Source: Toxotes chatareus (Eukaryota > Chordata > Actinopteri > Toxotidae). From it: a DNA stretch of 64,000 nucleotides. Positions 1 through 12,925 of this stretch are shown here, piece by piece. Position 1 is the first letter of the stretch, and each line of letters begins with the position of its first letter. Under the pieces are notes generated by a model, which searched no databases, was not told where the DNA came from, and saw only the letters and a list, made by a program, of their open reading frames with translations. The translations under genes and the position numbers were made by a program. The DNA lies in assembly GCA_016801885.1 (NCBI GenBank), contig CM028901.1, positions 12,767,283 through 12,831,282 of the forward strand. Direction: 5' to 3'.

Positions 1-215
1 ATAGAACTTCCGAGTGAATCTGTGTTTGAATTGTCCGCTTGTGGTCCGACGTCCACTAACCTTTAACCATACATCGCTCATTTAAATTAATAAAATAAAG
101 TACTAATCATTTTTTGTCACTGTGAAATGCATTTTTGTGTTCAAGAGGTTGCAATTGTACAGTTAAATTGTGAGTGCATTCTTAATAAAAATGACTTTCA
201 TCAGTCTTTGATATT
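1..215 (+). other. Probable 3' UTR end of a + strand gene (rbbp4 by synteny?)
   Basis: No coding frame is visible. The stretch is AT-rich and carries three AATAAA signals at 89-94, 94-99 and 184-189, as expected for the 3' end of a + strand transcript that enters from the left. It would converge with the syncoilin-like gene, whose own poly(A) signal lies at about 523-528 on the other strand. In human the convergent neighbour of SYNC is RBBP4. That name is inferred from synteny alone, because no coding sequence of it is in the window. Confidence 0.35.
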
Positions 216-522
216 ATGTCAGCACTTCTGTTAATAGCATCAGTGTCTTGCTAAGCTTGGAAGTATTTTTAAACAAACTAAACAGTCCTTTTAGTCAGAC
301 AGTTGGTTATGCCTCGTCACACTTTGCTCAGACCTTTTCATGTGTCTGGTGTGACTTCTCGGTGTTCTCCTGTCTCCTGAGCTTACTCTCACCCTATTAC
401 TCTGCGTCCCACTTTTTAGTTCTTCAGCCGCGTTGCCCATATAAGTACACGAACCCCTCTCTGCTCTTCAGAGTCAGACATTAACTCATCAGTCGCACTC
501 AGATTACAAGAAGCACAAAGCC

Positions 523-528
523 TTTATT
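523..528 (-). terminator. Poly(A) signal of the syncoilin-like gene
   Basis: AATAAA on the - strand, about 240 nt downstream of the inferred stop codon at 765-767. It is the first canonical signal I noticed beyond the stop. It implies a short 3' UTR and a convergent arrangement with the transcript at the left edge. Confidence 0.45.
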
Positions 529-764
529 CATAACAAAAACCTTTCTACAAGCAGCAGTCTCGTTCATCTGTACAGACTGTTCTGAAAAACGTTGGCTATC
601 TTAGTTTTATGTGTTTCAACAACAGCAAGTCTCTTAATGTGTGTAAAGTGCATTAATTGAACCTTGGCATTCACTATGTTGCAGATAAAAAATAAACATC
701 AGTTTGTTATTAAATCACTCAGCAGTGTCCACGACAGGTATGTGCTTGATTTTTAAAAACAAGA

Positions 765-3468
765 TCATGTTTTCTCCTCATGGCCATGTTTGTTATGGTC
801 CTCAATGGCAGCCCTGTAAGAAGAATGTTTTAATCAGAGCTATTCCCTATAGGGTTTTTAAAAGTATGATACAGAATAGATTGGTAATTCTTACCTGTAA
901 AGGAGGAGTTGTTCGGCAAGGCTGTCTCTCAACTCCTCTATCTCTTTGGTTTTTTTCTTCTGAATATTCAGCTCAGTCTTTAGCTCTCGGCTGCTTTCCT
1001 CCAGACCGTACACTGTCTCCTGTAATGGTGGTAAAAGCTTTGAGTGTCAAATGATCTGGCTTTTACTAATGTACATTTCAGGGACAGTTTGTCCGCTCCC
1101 CACGCTTTCACAAACTGATGCACAGCCCTCTCCACATCATCTTGCTCACCTTGTACTGCCCCACGTCCTCTCTCCGTTGCATGTGGATGAGTTTGAGTTT
1201 CTCCTCCAAACAAGCCCTCTGGAGCTTCAACTTTTGGATCTCCTCCCTGAGGGGTCTGAGCTGGGCCCTCAGCTCCTGGGCCTGCTCTTTGGCTTTCACC
1301 AGCGCTCCAGCTGTAGCCTCTCTCCTCTTCAGCAATGCCAGCAAAATGGGTTCATACCTGGCCGAGGCAACCATTGAACTTTTAATGAGTTTCTACCCAA
1401 AACCCGTTATTTAAAACAATACTGGAAAAATCTCATTACACATTTTGAGCCCACGACATTTGCCATAGCAGGACTAAATAACTGGAGTGTATTAGTTGCT
1501 GTAAAAGATTAGCCTTTAAATGCTAAATGTGTCAAGAGTGAAAACTAGTACTCAACAGTGACAGCACCTGTCCTCCAGGGCTCTCAGCCCACCCTGCACA
1601 TACTGCTGGATGTCCCCACAGGAGTGCCTCCTGCACTCGGTCAGCTCCTCCTGGGTGTTGGAGGTCTGACTGGAGGTCTGGGCATGAAGCTCTGTTTGTA
1701 GTTCTAAGAGCTGTTGTTTCTGGGCTGACCTGAACTGGCAGCCCTCTTCTGTTAGCTGTAGGACCAGGGACTGCAGCTTCTCCTGCAACATGGGAAGAAA
1801 GAGTTTTTTTTTTTTTTTATGGGAGCTTTTCCTTTTTTTTTTTTTTTTTTTGAAAAGCAATGCACAGATGAAGACTCTTATTAAAGATTTTCTTACCTCT
1901 TCTCTCTTTAGCAGCTCCACCTCATGGCGCTGGTTGTTCAGGGAGGCCTGACTGTGGGTACAGTCCCTGACCATGGCGAAGAGCTTCCTTTTCAGCTTTC
2001 TGATCTCATCTTGCAGCCCCTGTCTCTCCAGGTTGATCTTCCACATCCTCCTCTCCTCCTCTGCTCTCTCCTCCCTGAGGCTCTGTATTTCCCTCTTCCT
2101 CTCCTCCCTTCTTCCCTCTTCCTCACTCCTCACTATATTCATTAGCTCTGCCACTTTGCTGTCAATTTGCTCTTCTGTCATTTCTTCCTCCTCATTGCTC
2201 CCCTCTGCCTCCTCTCTTTTATTATTCCCTCTCAACTCCAGCACCTCTACCAGCAGCTCCTTCCTCCTCTTCTCTAGCTGCTGTACTTCCTTGATGCACT
2301 CCTCCATCTGAGACCCCAACTCCCCTAATTCCTTCATACTAGATCTCAGATCAGCTGTGTCCATCTTGGCCTCTGGTCTCTCTTCAGCTGGCATTTCAGT
2401 GTCATCCACTTCAGTCCCAGTTATGTCTCCTTCTGTTTCTGTGCCTTCATGAAACATATATCTCATCTTTGTCCCTTCACAGTACATTGGATCATTTTTG
2501 TTACTATCTAATGGCTCTGATGGCCCTGGAAACCCGAACTGTAGATCAAAAACCTCCTTGTCTGCTTTCTCTGACCTTTCCAGTCTTTCCATTGAGATGC
2601 CACCCATGTTATCACAGCCAAGAAACGGCTTCTGCTGCCTGCTATTTGTTGCTGAACCTACTGTCACTCCATTTCTGCCGTCCTTGGAAACTTTATCTCC
2701 CTCTGGACGTTGAGCAGCCCACGATTCTAATTGCATTGGCTCGGTCTCCAACTTCACAGACCTCTCTTGCTGAATGGGCACCAGTGTTGTACCCCTGTAA
2801 AGATGAGGATTTTTATTGATGTGTACATATTCGTGGCTTGATTCTGTAGCCCAGTCTTGCGGCTCAAAGTCCATCCCAGCCTCTTCCATACAGCTCTCCA
2901 GCATGGCCAACATTCCCAGCAGCTGGCCCTCATACTCCACCATAGTTTCACTCAGTTTGCTGCCTGCTGAAGTGAGAGGCATTTCTGTCTGGCGAGAAAC
3001 TTCTGTGGTCACTCCACACCTGTTGGTGATTGTGCCCAGGCCTTGCAACTGCCCTTGTGCTGGCGGGTCTTCTGGTTCAGCCCCATCCATGTGTGTGTCG
3101 ATGTAGCTTGTGGAAAGATATGCTTGAGGAGACGCACTTGTTTCTCTGGAGCTCTCCATCGTAACTACCTCTTTGCTCTGACCGTGAATTGATTCGCTCA
3201 TGCTTGTTTCTGTGTAACTTTCTGAGAATCGAGAGCCAAAAGGAATACCAGTGAGCTCCTCACAGCTCTTCAGTAAGTCATCCATCTCCTGCAAGTATGG
3301 TTTAATTAAAGCTGATGGATTCAGCTGTGTTCCTGTGAAGGTGAGTCCAGATTGTGCAGTGTTGAACTCGCTTTGTTCCATGAGGTTTCTGTCTGCCTCC
3401 CCGTCCTCTTCACTTATGAAGAGAGGCTCAAACCCAGTAGATGAAATGTTGGCATCCATGTCCTCCAT
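765..3468 (-). CDS. sync: Syncoilin-like intermediate filament protein
   Basis: Five coding exons join in frame: 3468-1897, 1782-1568, 1357-1150, 1019-895 and 813-765. All introns are GT-AG and the product is about 722 residues. The start is the Met at 3468 (MEDMDANIS), followed by a second Met three residues later. Residues 1 to about 375 form an acidic, low-complexity head. From about 375 to the end the protein is a heptad-like coiled coil rich in E, K, L and Q, as in an intermediate filament rod (EEIQKLKLQ, EEKLKLIHMQRRE). The exon 2/3 junction rebuilds a RYEPILLALLKR segment that I recall from syncoilins. Syncoilin is known as a muscle filament protein that binds desmin and alpha-dystrobrevin. 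The neighbours NHSL3 and yars1 match the human SYNC locus and support the name. The head is longer than I remember for the 482-residue human protein. The last exon adds only 16 codons, and its acceptor is inferred by eye. Non-coding 5' exons were not located. Confidence 0.82.
1783..1896 (-). other. Short stop-free intron in the syncoilin-like gene
   Basis: This 114-nt intron has a good donor (GAG|GTAAGA) and acceptor (TTGCAG|GAG). Its length is a multiple of three and the surrounding frame stays open through it. A naive ORF therefore runs across it and shows a run of Lys codons from two long A-tracts (T-runs on the + strand around 1807-1819 and 1833-1851). It is called an intron because both splice sites are strong and the translated insert is lysine-rich and unlike the flanking coiled coil. 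Confidence 0.8.
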
Positions 3469-5084
3469 TGGGTTAGCCTAATTCTTGTAGCCTCTTTTGA
3501 TGTAGATGGTCTCCTTTAGGCCTGTCTCATCCCTTGACAAAAGCAAATGAAAATATTAGACAGCCTAGCTGATGCGTATCAAGCAAGATCGCTGTAGTTG
3601 TTGGCAGTTGTTCTGCATGCCACACATACTAGGCCTGGCCTGCACTGGTGATGTCTCAAAAGAAGAGTGGGGTTAATATGTTGACCAGACGTCTGTGTAA
3701 GCTTGGTGTCATTAGCATGTGTGGGCATGTAGAATGGGGCAAGTACGCAGTTTAGAAGAAGGTATGTTTCCAGCAACTGTCTAAATGCCATGGGCAACTT
3801 ACTGCTTGGCAATAGTCAGACACACACTTCAGATAAGCCTGCTCATGCATTCATATGAAAACAGCAACACCATTAATATAAACACATACAAGCGGTTTAC
3901 GTGTGAAGCACCAAGAAGTGGCATTACACAGATTACATTAGAGAGCAGATTATCATAACATGTCAATGTGCCGATGGATGGGCATCTTCACTCTCCCCCT
4001 GGTGAATAATGTAGCTGTAATTTCACCCTTTGGGGTGTTTGCCAAGGCTGGCCAGAGAGTCCCAGAGAGTAAATTGATCAAATTGACCCAATAGTGTCAT
4101 CACACAGAGATTTGTAATGTAGAAAGGGCATCGAAGACAAGCGTGAGATTCATTTGATAGTTGCTGTTTCCTGGCCAGAAACTCTTCCAAGAAAACTACA
4201 GCTCTAGTTTTTATGTTAAACAAGGCCAGATAATATAAATAAAGTACTAAAATCTACAATCCCCTTCTCTCTTTGACCCTGTCTTTTTGTTTCTTCTTAT
4301 GTGTCCCCAGTGCCCAAGGACTGGACAGTGTTGTGCATAGCTAATCAAAACCCTTGGTAAAACATGACAGTGACCAGCTGTCTCACTGCAGGACAGGCAT
4401 GGGCACAAGGCACATTCCTTTAGACCTCCACCACCCAAATACAGCACCGCCCTATATTTGCTGACCATTCTAAACACAAACTATTCTCCTTCAACTAAGC
4501 AATAGCAACTACATTTAAAAAGACATTTCTTTTACGCTACATCTGACATGCTTTTAGTGTTTAAAATTACTTTTAACTAGCTGCACACACATAGTTGTTT
4601 GAAAGCTAGGAAATATATGAATGGTTACTGAATTTTCTTTCTGGGGATTTCATTCAAATTTCATCAGTATCACTAACACAAACCATCATATGGTTGCGGT
4701 TACCATCAGTTGTAATTGAACTTACTTCTCAGCTTAAATTCGTGTTTCCTTTCCTTGTGCTGTATCCTCGGGATGAATTGGTTTGAAAGGAGTTGTGGTT
4801 CAAAAGACGAAGCAAAGAATGAGCGGGAGCAGTGTGTGCAGATGAACTGAGAGAGGAAGGGGGGTAAAGACAGTTAACCCAGCCTCCTCTCTCACTGTCA
4901 GTGTGCTGCTATGTGTGACCATGACTACCTCAGATCTGTTTAGGTTTATTAATAAACACTAGGGAGGGACAGAGAGGAGCAACAGCAGGCCATTTCAACC
5001 AGAGAGAGTTCAACGATTTGCCAAAATGGACTTCTAAGACCAAACGCCCAGCAGGCATATGTAGTTTATAACTAGTTTTTCAAA

Positions 5085-5116
5085 TAAAACAAAAAACAAA
5101 AAACAAAAAAAAAAAA
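5085..5116 (+). repeat. A-rich tract after an AATAAA
   Basis: An AATAAA-containing stretch runs straight into (AAAAAAC)n and then a run of A. This looks like the tail of a retroposed transcript or SINE/LINE, but no recognisable body is visible upstream, so a simple A-rich low-complexity tract is equally possible. Confidence 0.3.
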
Positions 5117-8100
5117 CTGCACTGGTACGTTTTTAGTGTTAGAATGTTATTTTCTTCAACCATTGTTTTGATATATCTAGTATGGAGTAATCTGCTTTAT
5201 TTCAATACATCACGGTAATTTGGTATTAAACTGGAGGTAAATCTGCTTTGGAAAGAGAAATTAAATCACTCACTGTCTGAATGTCGCCTTAGTTTCAAGG
5301 AAAACTTGGTAAGATCATCACATTTTACATTAGTCGAACTTGTAGCACACAGGCAGCATCTCTGTCAGCGTAGTTTTTACTTCTGTACTGCCAGATGGAC
5401 TGATGGAGCTGAAGCTGGGAGCATCTATTATGGCTGCTGAGAGGTGTATGTGTGTTGGGGGGTTTATGGTGTGTGTGTGTTTATGATGAAAGAGACCATG
5501 GCTCCGGGATTCCAGCCGTGCCTCCTCATTATCGAGAAGTCTTTAAATAGCTCCCTGGACTTTTCTGGCCACTTCCCATGGGAGGATTGGTTTTCACCTA
5601 AACTTCTGACCCCAACAATGGACCAGTGAACAGGTGGTCCTCCTCTGTAGCCTGATGTGAGGTCAGAGGGGATGAGACAGAGCTGTAGATGACATTAATA
5701 GACGGGGTGGATGTAGATGAAAGGGAAAAGGTTCCAGGAATAAAGCAGGAGACAATGGAGAAGGCGAAATGTTGAGAAAGATGGTGAAAAGCAGATTTCA
5801 GTGTGACCTGTATCTTGACCTGTTAAGGCTACATTACTTATTATTTTTACCCCAAAACTATGAGTTAAACTGATTCTCTAGACTTTCTGTCAGGTAATGA
5901 TAGTTACCTAGTGTCATTCATTTGGGATTCCTTTTATGGTTATATTTACGTCCTTTTCCACACGTCATTTTCACACTATTTTTGAATGTTTCCTAAAACA
6001 CAAGAAACAATATAACAGACACCACTAGATGGCTCTACAGTTTCACTTTAACTCCTGTGGTAAGGGTAACAAAAAAGGAATTGCTGAGTTCCTGACTTTG
6101 AAGAACCAGTTTTGTCCAGAAACTGTTTCGAACCTCCCTACCCAGTCTGCCTGCTGGCTTTTCTTTCTATGAATATTTGTAATTATGATCTAGTTTTTAA
6201 CAAGATGGAATGACAAACATTATGTAGATATATAAGTTCATCTTTTATTGCTTTTATTTGCCGCTAACACCCTGTGAAATCCTGTGAAATTCTGATTCAG
6301 TGTTTCCATGACAAAATTACATACCTTGTGTTTAAGACAAGATGTAATGTTTATCTAATTCACCCTTGTTGACCACTGTGACTCTGTGTTTTGGTAAGTC
6401 CAGGCTTTGGGAGAGAGACAGTAATTTACATGACGTTATGTCCATGGATCATCTGTTTCAGCACTGTTGTGTTGATGCACACCCACACAGCCACATTTTA
6501 GAGACTCTCCCTCACTTGCCTGCCATAAAAAACCATCATCATGTTTTCTGGTATTCTTTGTCCCTTTTCTATCATTTCCTTCATAGAGGATGGAGTGATC
6601 ATCTGTGTGGGTGTAGTGGAGGACAAGGGGGAAACCAAATATTTAAGGGGGCGTTGTGGTTGAGGACTGAATGTCCCACTGAGATAGACCATATGCTGGA
6701 CATTCATTTGGACCAGTCTGTTACTGTCTGCTCTAATCTGCAGTGCTGTTCAAACTCACCAGAACATCCTGTCAGTGTGCTCTCCTCTTCCTCCTGTTTC
6801 TCTTCCCTTTTCCATTCCTTAACCTGTCTCGCAGACAACAGTAAGGCATCAATATTCAGAGAAACCTTGATTCATAAATGTTGGGTTTTTTTTCTGTAGC
6901 CAGTTTCATTTCGTTCATTTCGGAGATGTGAAACATGCACTGTTTCTGAAGTTTATATTGTTCATATTTCTAACCTTTTCTGGCATTTGGAGCTCGGACT
7001 ACAGTATTTCTTGGCTCAGAATGAGATTTTGGGGGGAGGGCTGTTGAAGCAGATCAGTGTGCAGTGTATTATTCACAAAAATTTGTCATGAGACCAGTTA
7101 ATCTTCTGCTTTTGTGTATTTTCCGGCACCTGTGTTGACTGGTGGACACATCAAGTGCCTGTTAAGAATTTACATCTCAATCGAAGCAAAATCTGCATAT
7201 ACTCCACTGTCTGCTGTAAAAACTTTTTTTTTTCCAAGAATAGTTAAGGGATAGGAACTCAGTTTCCTCTGAAAGTGTCCCTTATGGGTGTTTCCATTTT
7301 GGTTGTACTCATGTTTTTATTCAATTTAGGTGGTCTCACCAGATTCAGCCTTCAGGGGCTGAAGATTTTTCCTTGTGTTTTTGAACTAAAGGAAGTAATA
7401 GTTCAATAGTTCATTACAAAGCACACGTAAACCCAAATAAACCACCATAACTACACAAACTGACTGCACCTCTTCTGTCTGACATTTAACCCACCAGCTG
7501 TATCTACTGTCAAATAATAGTCGTTTTTGTCTGCATCCAACATGCCTTGTTTGTAATAGATGGATTATATTTTAATCCATGCTAGTGGAAGTAAGTATTT
7601 AGGAAGAGGACAAAATGTGAAATGTTCAAAAATGCCAGAAAGACAGTCCGTACATGTGCTGTGTGTCAGTGGGAACATCAACACCACCAGTAAAACCACC
7701 CCCCCACCCCACCAAACATCCAGTGATTAGGAAAAGCAAAGTCTTTCTTCATAAACTTACTTTCACCTGCCTGCCTCCCAGTGCAACCAGTCTTCTACTG
7801 CTGAGATAAGAGATGAAATGCTTTGCTCAAGGACACCTTGACAACTGTTTATTGAGAAAGAGAAGAACCTTGATCATTCAGTGTCCCCCAAGCACTTAGC
7901 TGATCAGAGGACTTCCACAGGGGACCACTTTTCCTAACTTTAACTTCTGTTTTCTCTCTCTGTTGTTCCCCGCTGCCCATCACACCATGCACCACACAGC
8001 ATTGTCTCACTACGGCTAAGTGTGTTTTAATGACAGTGACCTTATCTGGTGTTTATTTAAAGAGACGGCCTCTCCTGCATAATTGTCAGCCACCATCTTC

Positions 8101-8894
8101 TTACTGTCATCAGCCACCCAGTGTTTGTACCACTTGTTTTTTCACAGCCTTAAGAGATCACTTAATATAATGAAGTAGGGGGCTCCATGTCCTCCCTTAG
8201 TTTGTTTTTCCACTGTTCTGGATTAAGTATGTTTCCTCCATTTGAAGATGACAGACACGCTTACCCTTAAAAAGACACAGGGAACAAGCTGTAGTTACCA
8301 AGTAGATGTTCTTGAAAAGGCCTCATTTTAAAGTGTTGGGACAGACCCCAGGCTTTTTAACATTGTGTCAACCTTTTCTGACAATCCTTTATTGTTCACT
8401 GTATCACTTTTATACTGCTGCGCTGTCACAACCAGTTCCCATGAAGGGGCACTGCAAATGAGATCAGCTGATATGGAAGGATGAGACGAGCAGACAGAGA
8501 TGAGCTCATGTGTTCAGTCTGTAGTCGGACTTAATCTGCAGAGTTTACAGCAGTTACACATTTAGGAGATAGTGAATATTGATTTGTAAATCTTTAACCA
8601 AATACTTGATAAATAAGGAACTTAGATTTAAATATGGGCTTTGATGTACTTGTGTGTTTTTGAAGTTTTGAACAGGCAGTTTGCTGCGTGTACAAGCTTG
8701 TATGTAACGTCTGCATTTGCTATAGTATTCCTCTTAACACTGTCATTTATCTGATAAGAAATCTTGGAACTGTCAGCTGGGTGACAACATAACTCCTCTC
8801 CTGTTTAGAATTGATTTGTATCAGTAGTGATGGGACAATTCAGTGACTGCAGAGTTGCTGTTGCAAGACGCAGATGTGTTTGCTTGTTTTAGGA

Positions 8895-9245
8895 AAAATT
8901 TCCATGCTGAAATATTTCAACATCTGTTGGATGGATTCAAATGGTCCTAGAATACAAAGCCTACTGCCTTCAGTGATTCCGTGACCTTTCCTTTAGTGCC
9001 ACAGTGAGGTAGACATTTATTGTTTCTAGTGAAATATCCTGTCAGCTATTAGATGGATTGTTATGAAATCAGGCACAGATATTATGTTCCCATGAGGATG
9101 AACTGTAATCACCGTGTTGATCCCTTAACTTTTCAGTTAGTGCCATCGTCAGGTCAAAATTTTAATCTCTCACACTCATGACCAAATACCTGCACAGCAA
9201 ACGAAATTCAGATCATCCTCTGCTGTACATTCTGTTTAGTGTTAG
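8895..9245 (+). repeat. Dispersed teleost repeat, copy 1 (two internal units)
   Basis: The sequence has two related units in tandem. Each begins with a GAAATAT-like string, continues through a TGGATGGATT or TAGATGGATT segment, and ends with a TTAGTGCCA segment and an AGGT(A/C) string. The first unit starts near 8910 and the second near 9030. I recall this arrangement as a common dispersed non-coding repeat in percomorph genomes, ending in a GACCAAATACCTGCA segment that is present at about 9180. No coding capacity is visible and the class is unknown to me. Confidence 0.6.
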
Positions 9246-9948
9246 ACTCCTAGTCTTGTTTCAGCATTAGTACACATGGATCTCACAGAAAGTACACCAC
9301 TACACTAAGTCTGTATAAATTGCAGCATTCCTCTGGCTCACTCAGCTCTTACTGATGCCACTTTTAGCGCAACCATATATCATAAAGGCTCCAGTCACCT
9401 GAAGCTTGTTTCTAAATCCAAACATATAAAGCATAGATGTGACGTTAATGTTGTGACTGCTCTGAGTCATTGCCTGGTGTATGTCTACAGTATGTGTACA
9501 TGTGCATGAGTGTGTTTGCGTCCTTTAAAGGAGCTGCAGTTTGCTGTTTTAAGACGGCTAACGGTGTGGAATAAATGTTAGTTTGAAGTACTACAGTAAA
9601 TATTGTGATGGCCACTTACAATAAAGTAAGTTTTATGACTTTTCAAAAGTTAACAAATACATTCTTGCACACTCCCAAAATCCTTAGACTGCACAACTAT
9701 GCTCTCTCAGCAATGGTTTAAACTGAGAGAATCACCACTCTGTTTTCAGCCTCTCCTAATTAGATGTTGTGCAAGTGCCAATCCTGTTATTTTAGTAAAG
9801 ATTCGACAGAGGTCACCTCAGGTTTCCTGGCGGTGACGTCAGTGCCTCATTTAAACGACCCCCTGGAGAGAATGAAAACAGAAAGATAGTTCCTCTGCAA
9901 ATGCAGAGAGGGAGAGACAAAGAAAGATAGAAAGGGGGTTAGTTGAGT

Positions 9949-9975
9949 GGATGGATGGATGGATGGATGGATGGA
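9949..9975 (+). repeat. (GGAT)n microsatellite
   Basis: About seven uninterrupted GGAT units. No associated gene feature. Confidence 0.95.
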
Positions 9976-12764
9976 AAGCTATGGCTTGTTTTTGTCCAGT
10001 CCCAAACAACCCCGCAGCAACCACACCCTCTCAGGAATTCCTGCTGTAAAAATATTACATCATGTTTTTAACTTGAAATGCCCCGATGTTGCCTAATGGG
10101 ATGTATATAGACGTATATGGAACTTAATGAGACTATACACTGTATGTATACAGTTTATTTTTAGATCAGCATATACTGTTTTTGTTCACTGATGTTATGC
10201 ACAGAGTCATCATCTGGATAGTGTTGAGTAGTTATCCAAAAAGTACAATACAAGGTGAATGAAAATGAGAAGGATAAATATAAAGTTAATCAACAGGAAC
10301 AAATATTTAACACAAGAAATAAAAGACATTTATGTAATGTATGTGAAGTGGGAATATTGACCTTGGCTTTGGTTAGTTTTAGTGAGTTAAGATAGCAAAA
10401 CATTCTCACAACCAAAGGTCAATTGAACAGAATGGCTAAAAAGCTAATAGAACAATTGCAGATTTCAGCCCAAGAAAATGCAAAAAACAAGTTTTTCTTG
10501 ATTGAAAATATCTGGAATCAAAGCCTAAATATTTCTGCTTGTATTTTAATTTGAGCGAATTGTGTGAGTCTGTTTGTGTATCTTCATGTGTCATAATGAA
10601 TTGCGGGCCAGATGGCTCTGTACGCAGCCAGTATGTTTTGGCTCTGACCACTCCTAGTTTCGGAGAAATTGTGTGTCCACTGTGCATACGGTTTCACCCT
10701 TAACATCAGACACACAGGGCTTTCTTACTATGTTTTATTATTTCATCTCTCGGTAAAAACACAAGGAGCAGCAGAGCTGGTCATGAGCCATTTGTGACAT
10801 TTTACAGTTCCCTTTATTGCATTTATGTCTGTTTATATACATTTAGGAAGGGTCAAGTCAGCCTAAAGCCAGAGCCATCAGCGAGCTAGCTTCAACTTGT
10901 CCAGGCAGAGGTAAACACTGATTGGCCAATAAAATCTGATGAACGGCTTAGGGGGTCACAAAGCTGATCTGTGACATGGTTACACACACATGAAGATCCA
11001 ACTCACCTCCTTCTCCAGATATTATCAGACAGACAGAGACACTGATCTAGGGTCAACTTTACAGTTCAGTTTCTCCAGTTTCGCCGTTACATTCCAGCTT
11101 TTAAGTTGAAAGAACTACAGCTGATATAAATGTGTGTTTAGAGGCAGCTTCAAAGCGGCAGTTGTTACTGTCAAGAAGGTGAAGAGGAGGTCATTAGAGA
11201 CAGCAGTGAGCATAGTTTACAATATGGCAGTGTGTACTACATTATTTGTGAGTAATGGGTATTTTGTGTCTTTTATTTCCAGAAAATGAATAACACATCT
11301 GTCCTCAAGAGTGACAGATGTGAGTTTAGAGTCAAAGACGGCTATTTTTCAAGGATATTGCCTAATTTTAGGATAGACCAAACAGCTAGTAAGAGAATGA
11401 CCTCTCCTTCAGCCTTATTGTCTGTTATCCGGCTCTCAGTCAAAATTGTTCCCTAGAGGCGCCATAAAACAGGCAACAGCCAACTTATAGCTTCATTTTC
11501 TGCAGTTTTAAACCCATACGATGTATTTTCTCTTTCCTCTCCTCCTCATCCAACTTAACTCACTCACCAGAGACATGACTCGACAATATTTCTTCTACTT
11601 CCTCCCTTTTCCTCATGGAGGCAATGAAATGGACACCTTCTGCCCACTCTTACAACCTTTTAACCTCGTCTTTTTGTGTGTCCATTTGTGGCAGGTCAGA
11701 AGAATGTGGTAGGGACTGTGAGTGGCTGCTTCCAGTAGGAAGGACAACAACATGCCCAGGCAGGGAAAACTGGAGTGCAGTAGAAGTGCAGAGAATTGTT
11801 TTTACCTCCTCCTTTCTTCTTTTTCTTTGCACATTTTGAACTACCTTGGTTTATACTTCAGTTCGTTCCTCTTCCCATACCCCTTTTTGACTCTAACATC
11901 TATTCTAGTCATATGCTGGTGAGACAAAGCTGTCTCTGTTGTACAGTGGATTCCCCTCTGTGTGTTTCACATCAGAGTATCAACCTGGAACCTCTCCCTC
12001 TTCTCTCTAAAACTATTCTTACATGCCACCCTTTTTTTTTTTCCTGGCCTCATTTCACTTGCTCTCTCACCTCCCTTTCCACCCTTCGGTTAGTTGATGT
12101 TATAAATAGTGGACTGTGGAATGTGATTTTGTAGAGTTTTGTTCTTTTTCAGTACTTACTTAGTAGTAGATTACTCAGTGGTTCTTAGATGTACATTTCT
12201 ATGGATTAAACCTGTATGCTCATGTTAAAGAAGTGATGGAACAAAACAAGAGATTAGTGCAGTTGAGACCTGTTTTGTTTTTTTGGGGTTTTTTTTTTAT
12301 CTAGTTTCGGTGCTGTTTGCTTGTGTTTGAGAAATGGACAGAGAGAAGTAGTCGGAGCAGAAAGAATGCGTCTGTGTCGCAGGACAAAGGCAGGTCGGGA
12401 ATGATAATGCTGGTCCAAGAGAACTGGGCTTATCCCAACCGGCAGTATGGATTTCCTGCCTGCAGCCTCCTGTCAGTCACATCTAACACACAAACACACA
12501 CACATACGCACACACACGTACACACAACGACCAATGCTAGGAAGTTTGTGTTGCTGTCGTTTCTGTTTTAGTGCTGTCTCTTTATGGTGCTATGTGTTTG
12601 GACAGTCTCAAGACCTTTGCTGCATTTAACCCTTATGTCAGCTATATTCTTACATGCCATTAAAGTAGTGCAGATATTATAATATTACATAAAACCTATC
12701 TTTGACTGGGTCCAGTAGTTACTTTTCCTCTAACGCTACCATTTGAGTGAAATAGTGTACTTTG

Positions 12765-12925
12765 ATTTATGACCAAGTTCCCATCAGCTGTGTTTTGCAT
12801 TTATTGCTAATTTGCAAGTGTTAGCATGCTAACGTGCTAATTTAAAACCGTGAATATGATAAGCATTATATCTGCAAAACATCATCATGTTAGCATTTTT
12901 GTTGTGAGCATGTTTTTATCTGTAT
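12765..12925 (+). repeat. Dispersed teleost repeat, copy 2 (3' part)
   Basis: This copy contains TTTATGACCAAGTTCCCATCAG and then the repeated TTAGCATGCTAACGTGCTAA-type motif and a GTTAGCATTTTTG segment. These belong to the downstream half of the family seen at 8895-9245. The GTTAGCATGCTAAC core is itself palindromic. The copy is partial. Confidence 0.6.

Noticed and set aside
1552..3468. A single 638-residue open frame on the - strand with Lys runs
   Set aside because: It reads through a 114-nt intron with strong splice sites. The true exon 1 ends at 1897 and exon 2 runs 1782-1568, then joins a further exon.
6366..6899. A 177-codon open frame on the + strand
   Set aside because: Composition is irregular (Cys/His/Ser/Leu-rich), no known motif is visible, and there is no splice-supported partner exon. 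It is not called as a gene.
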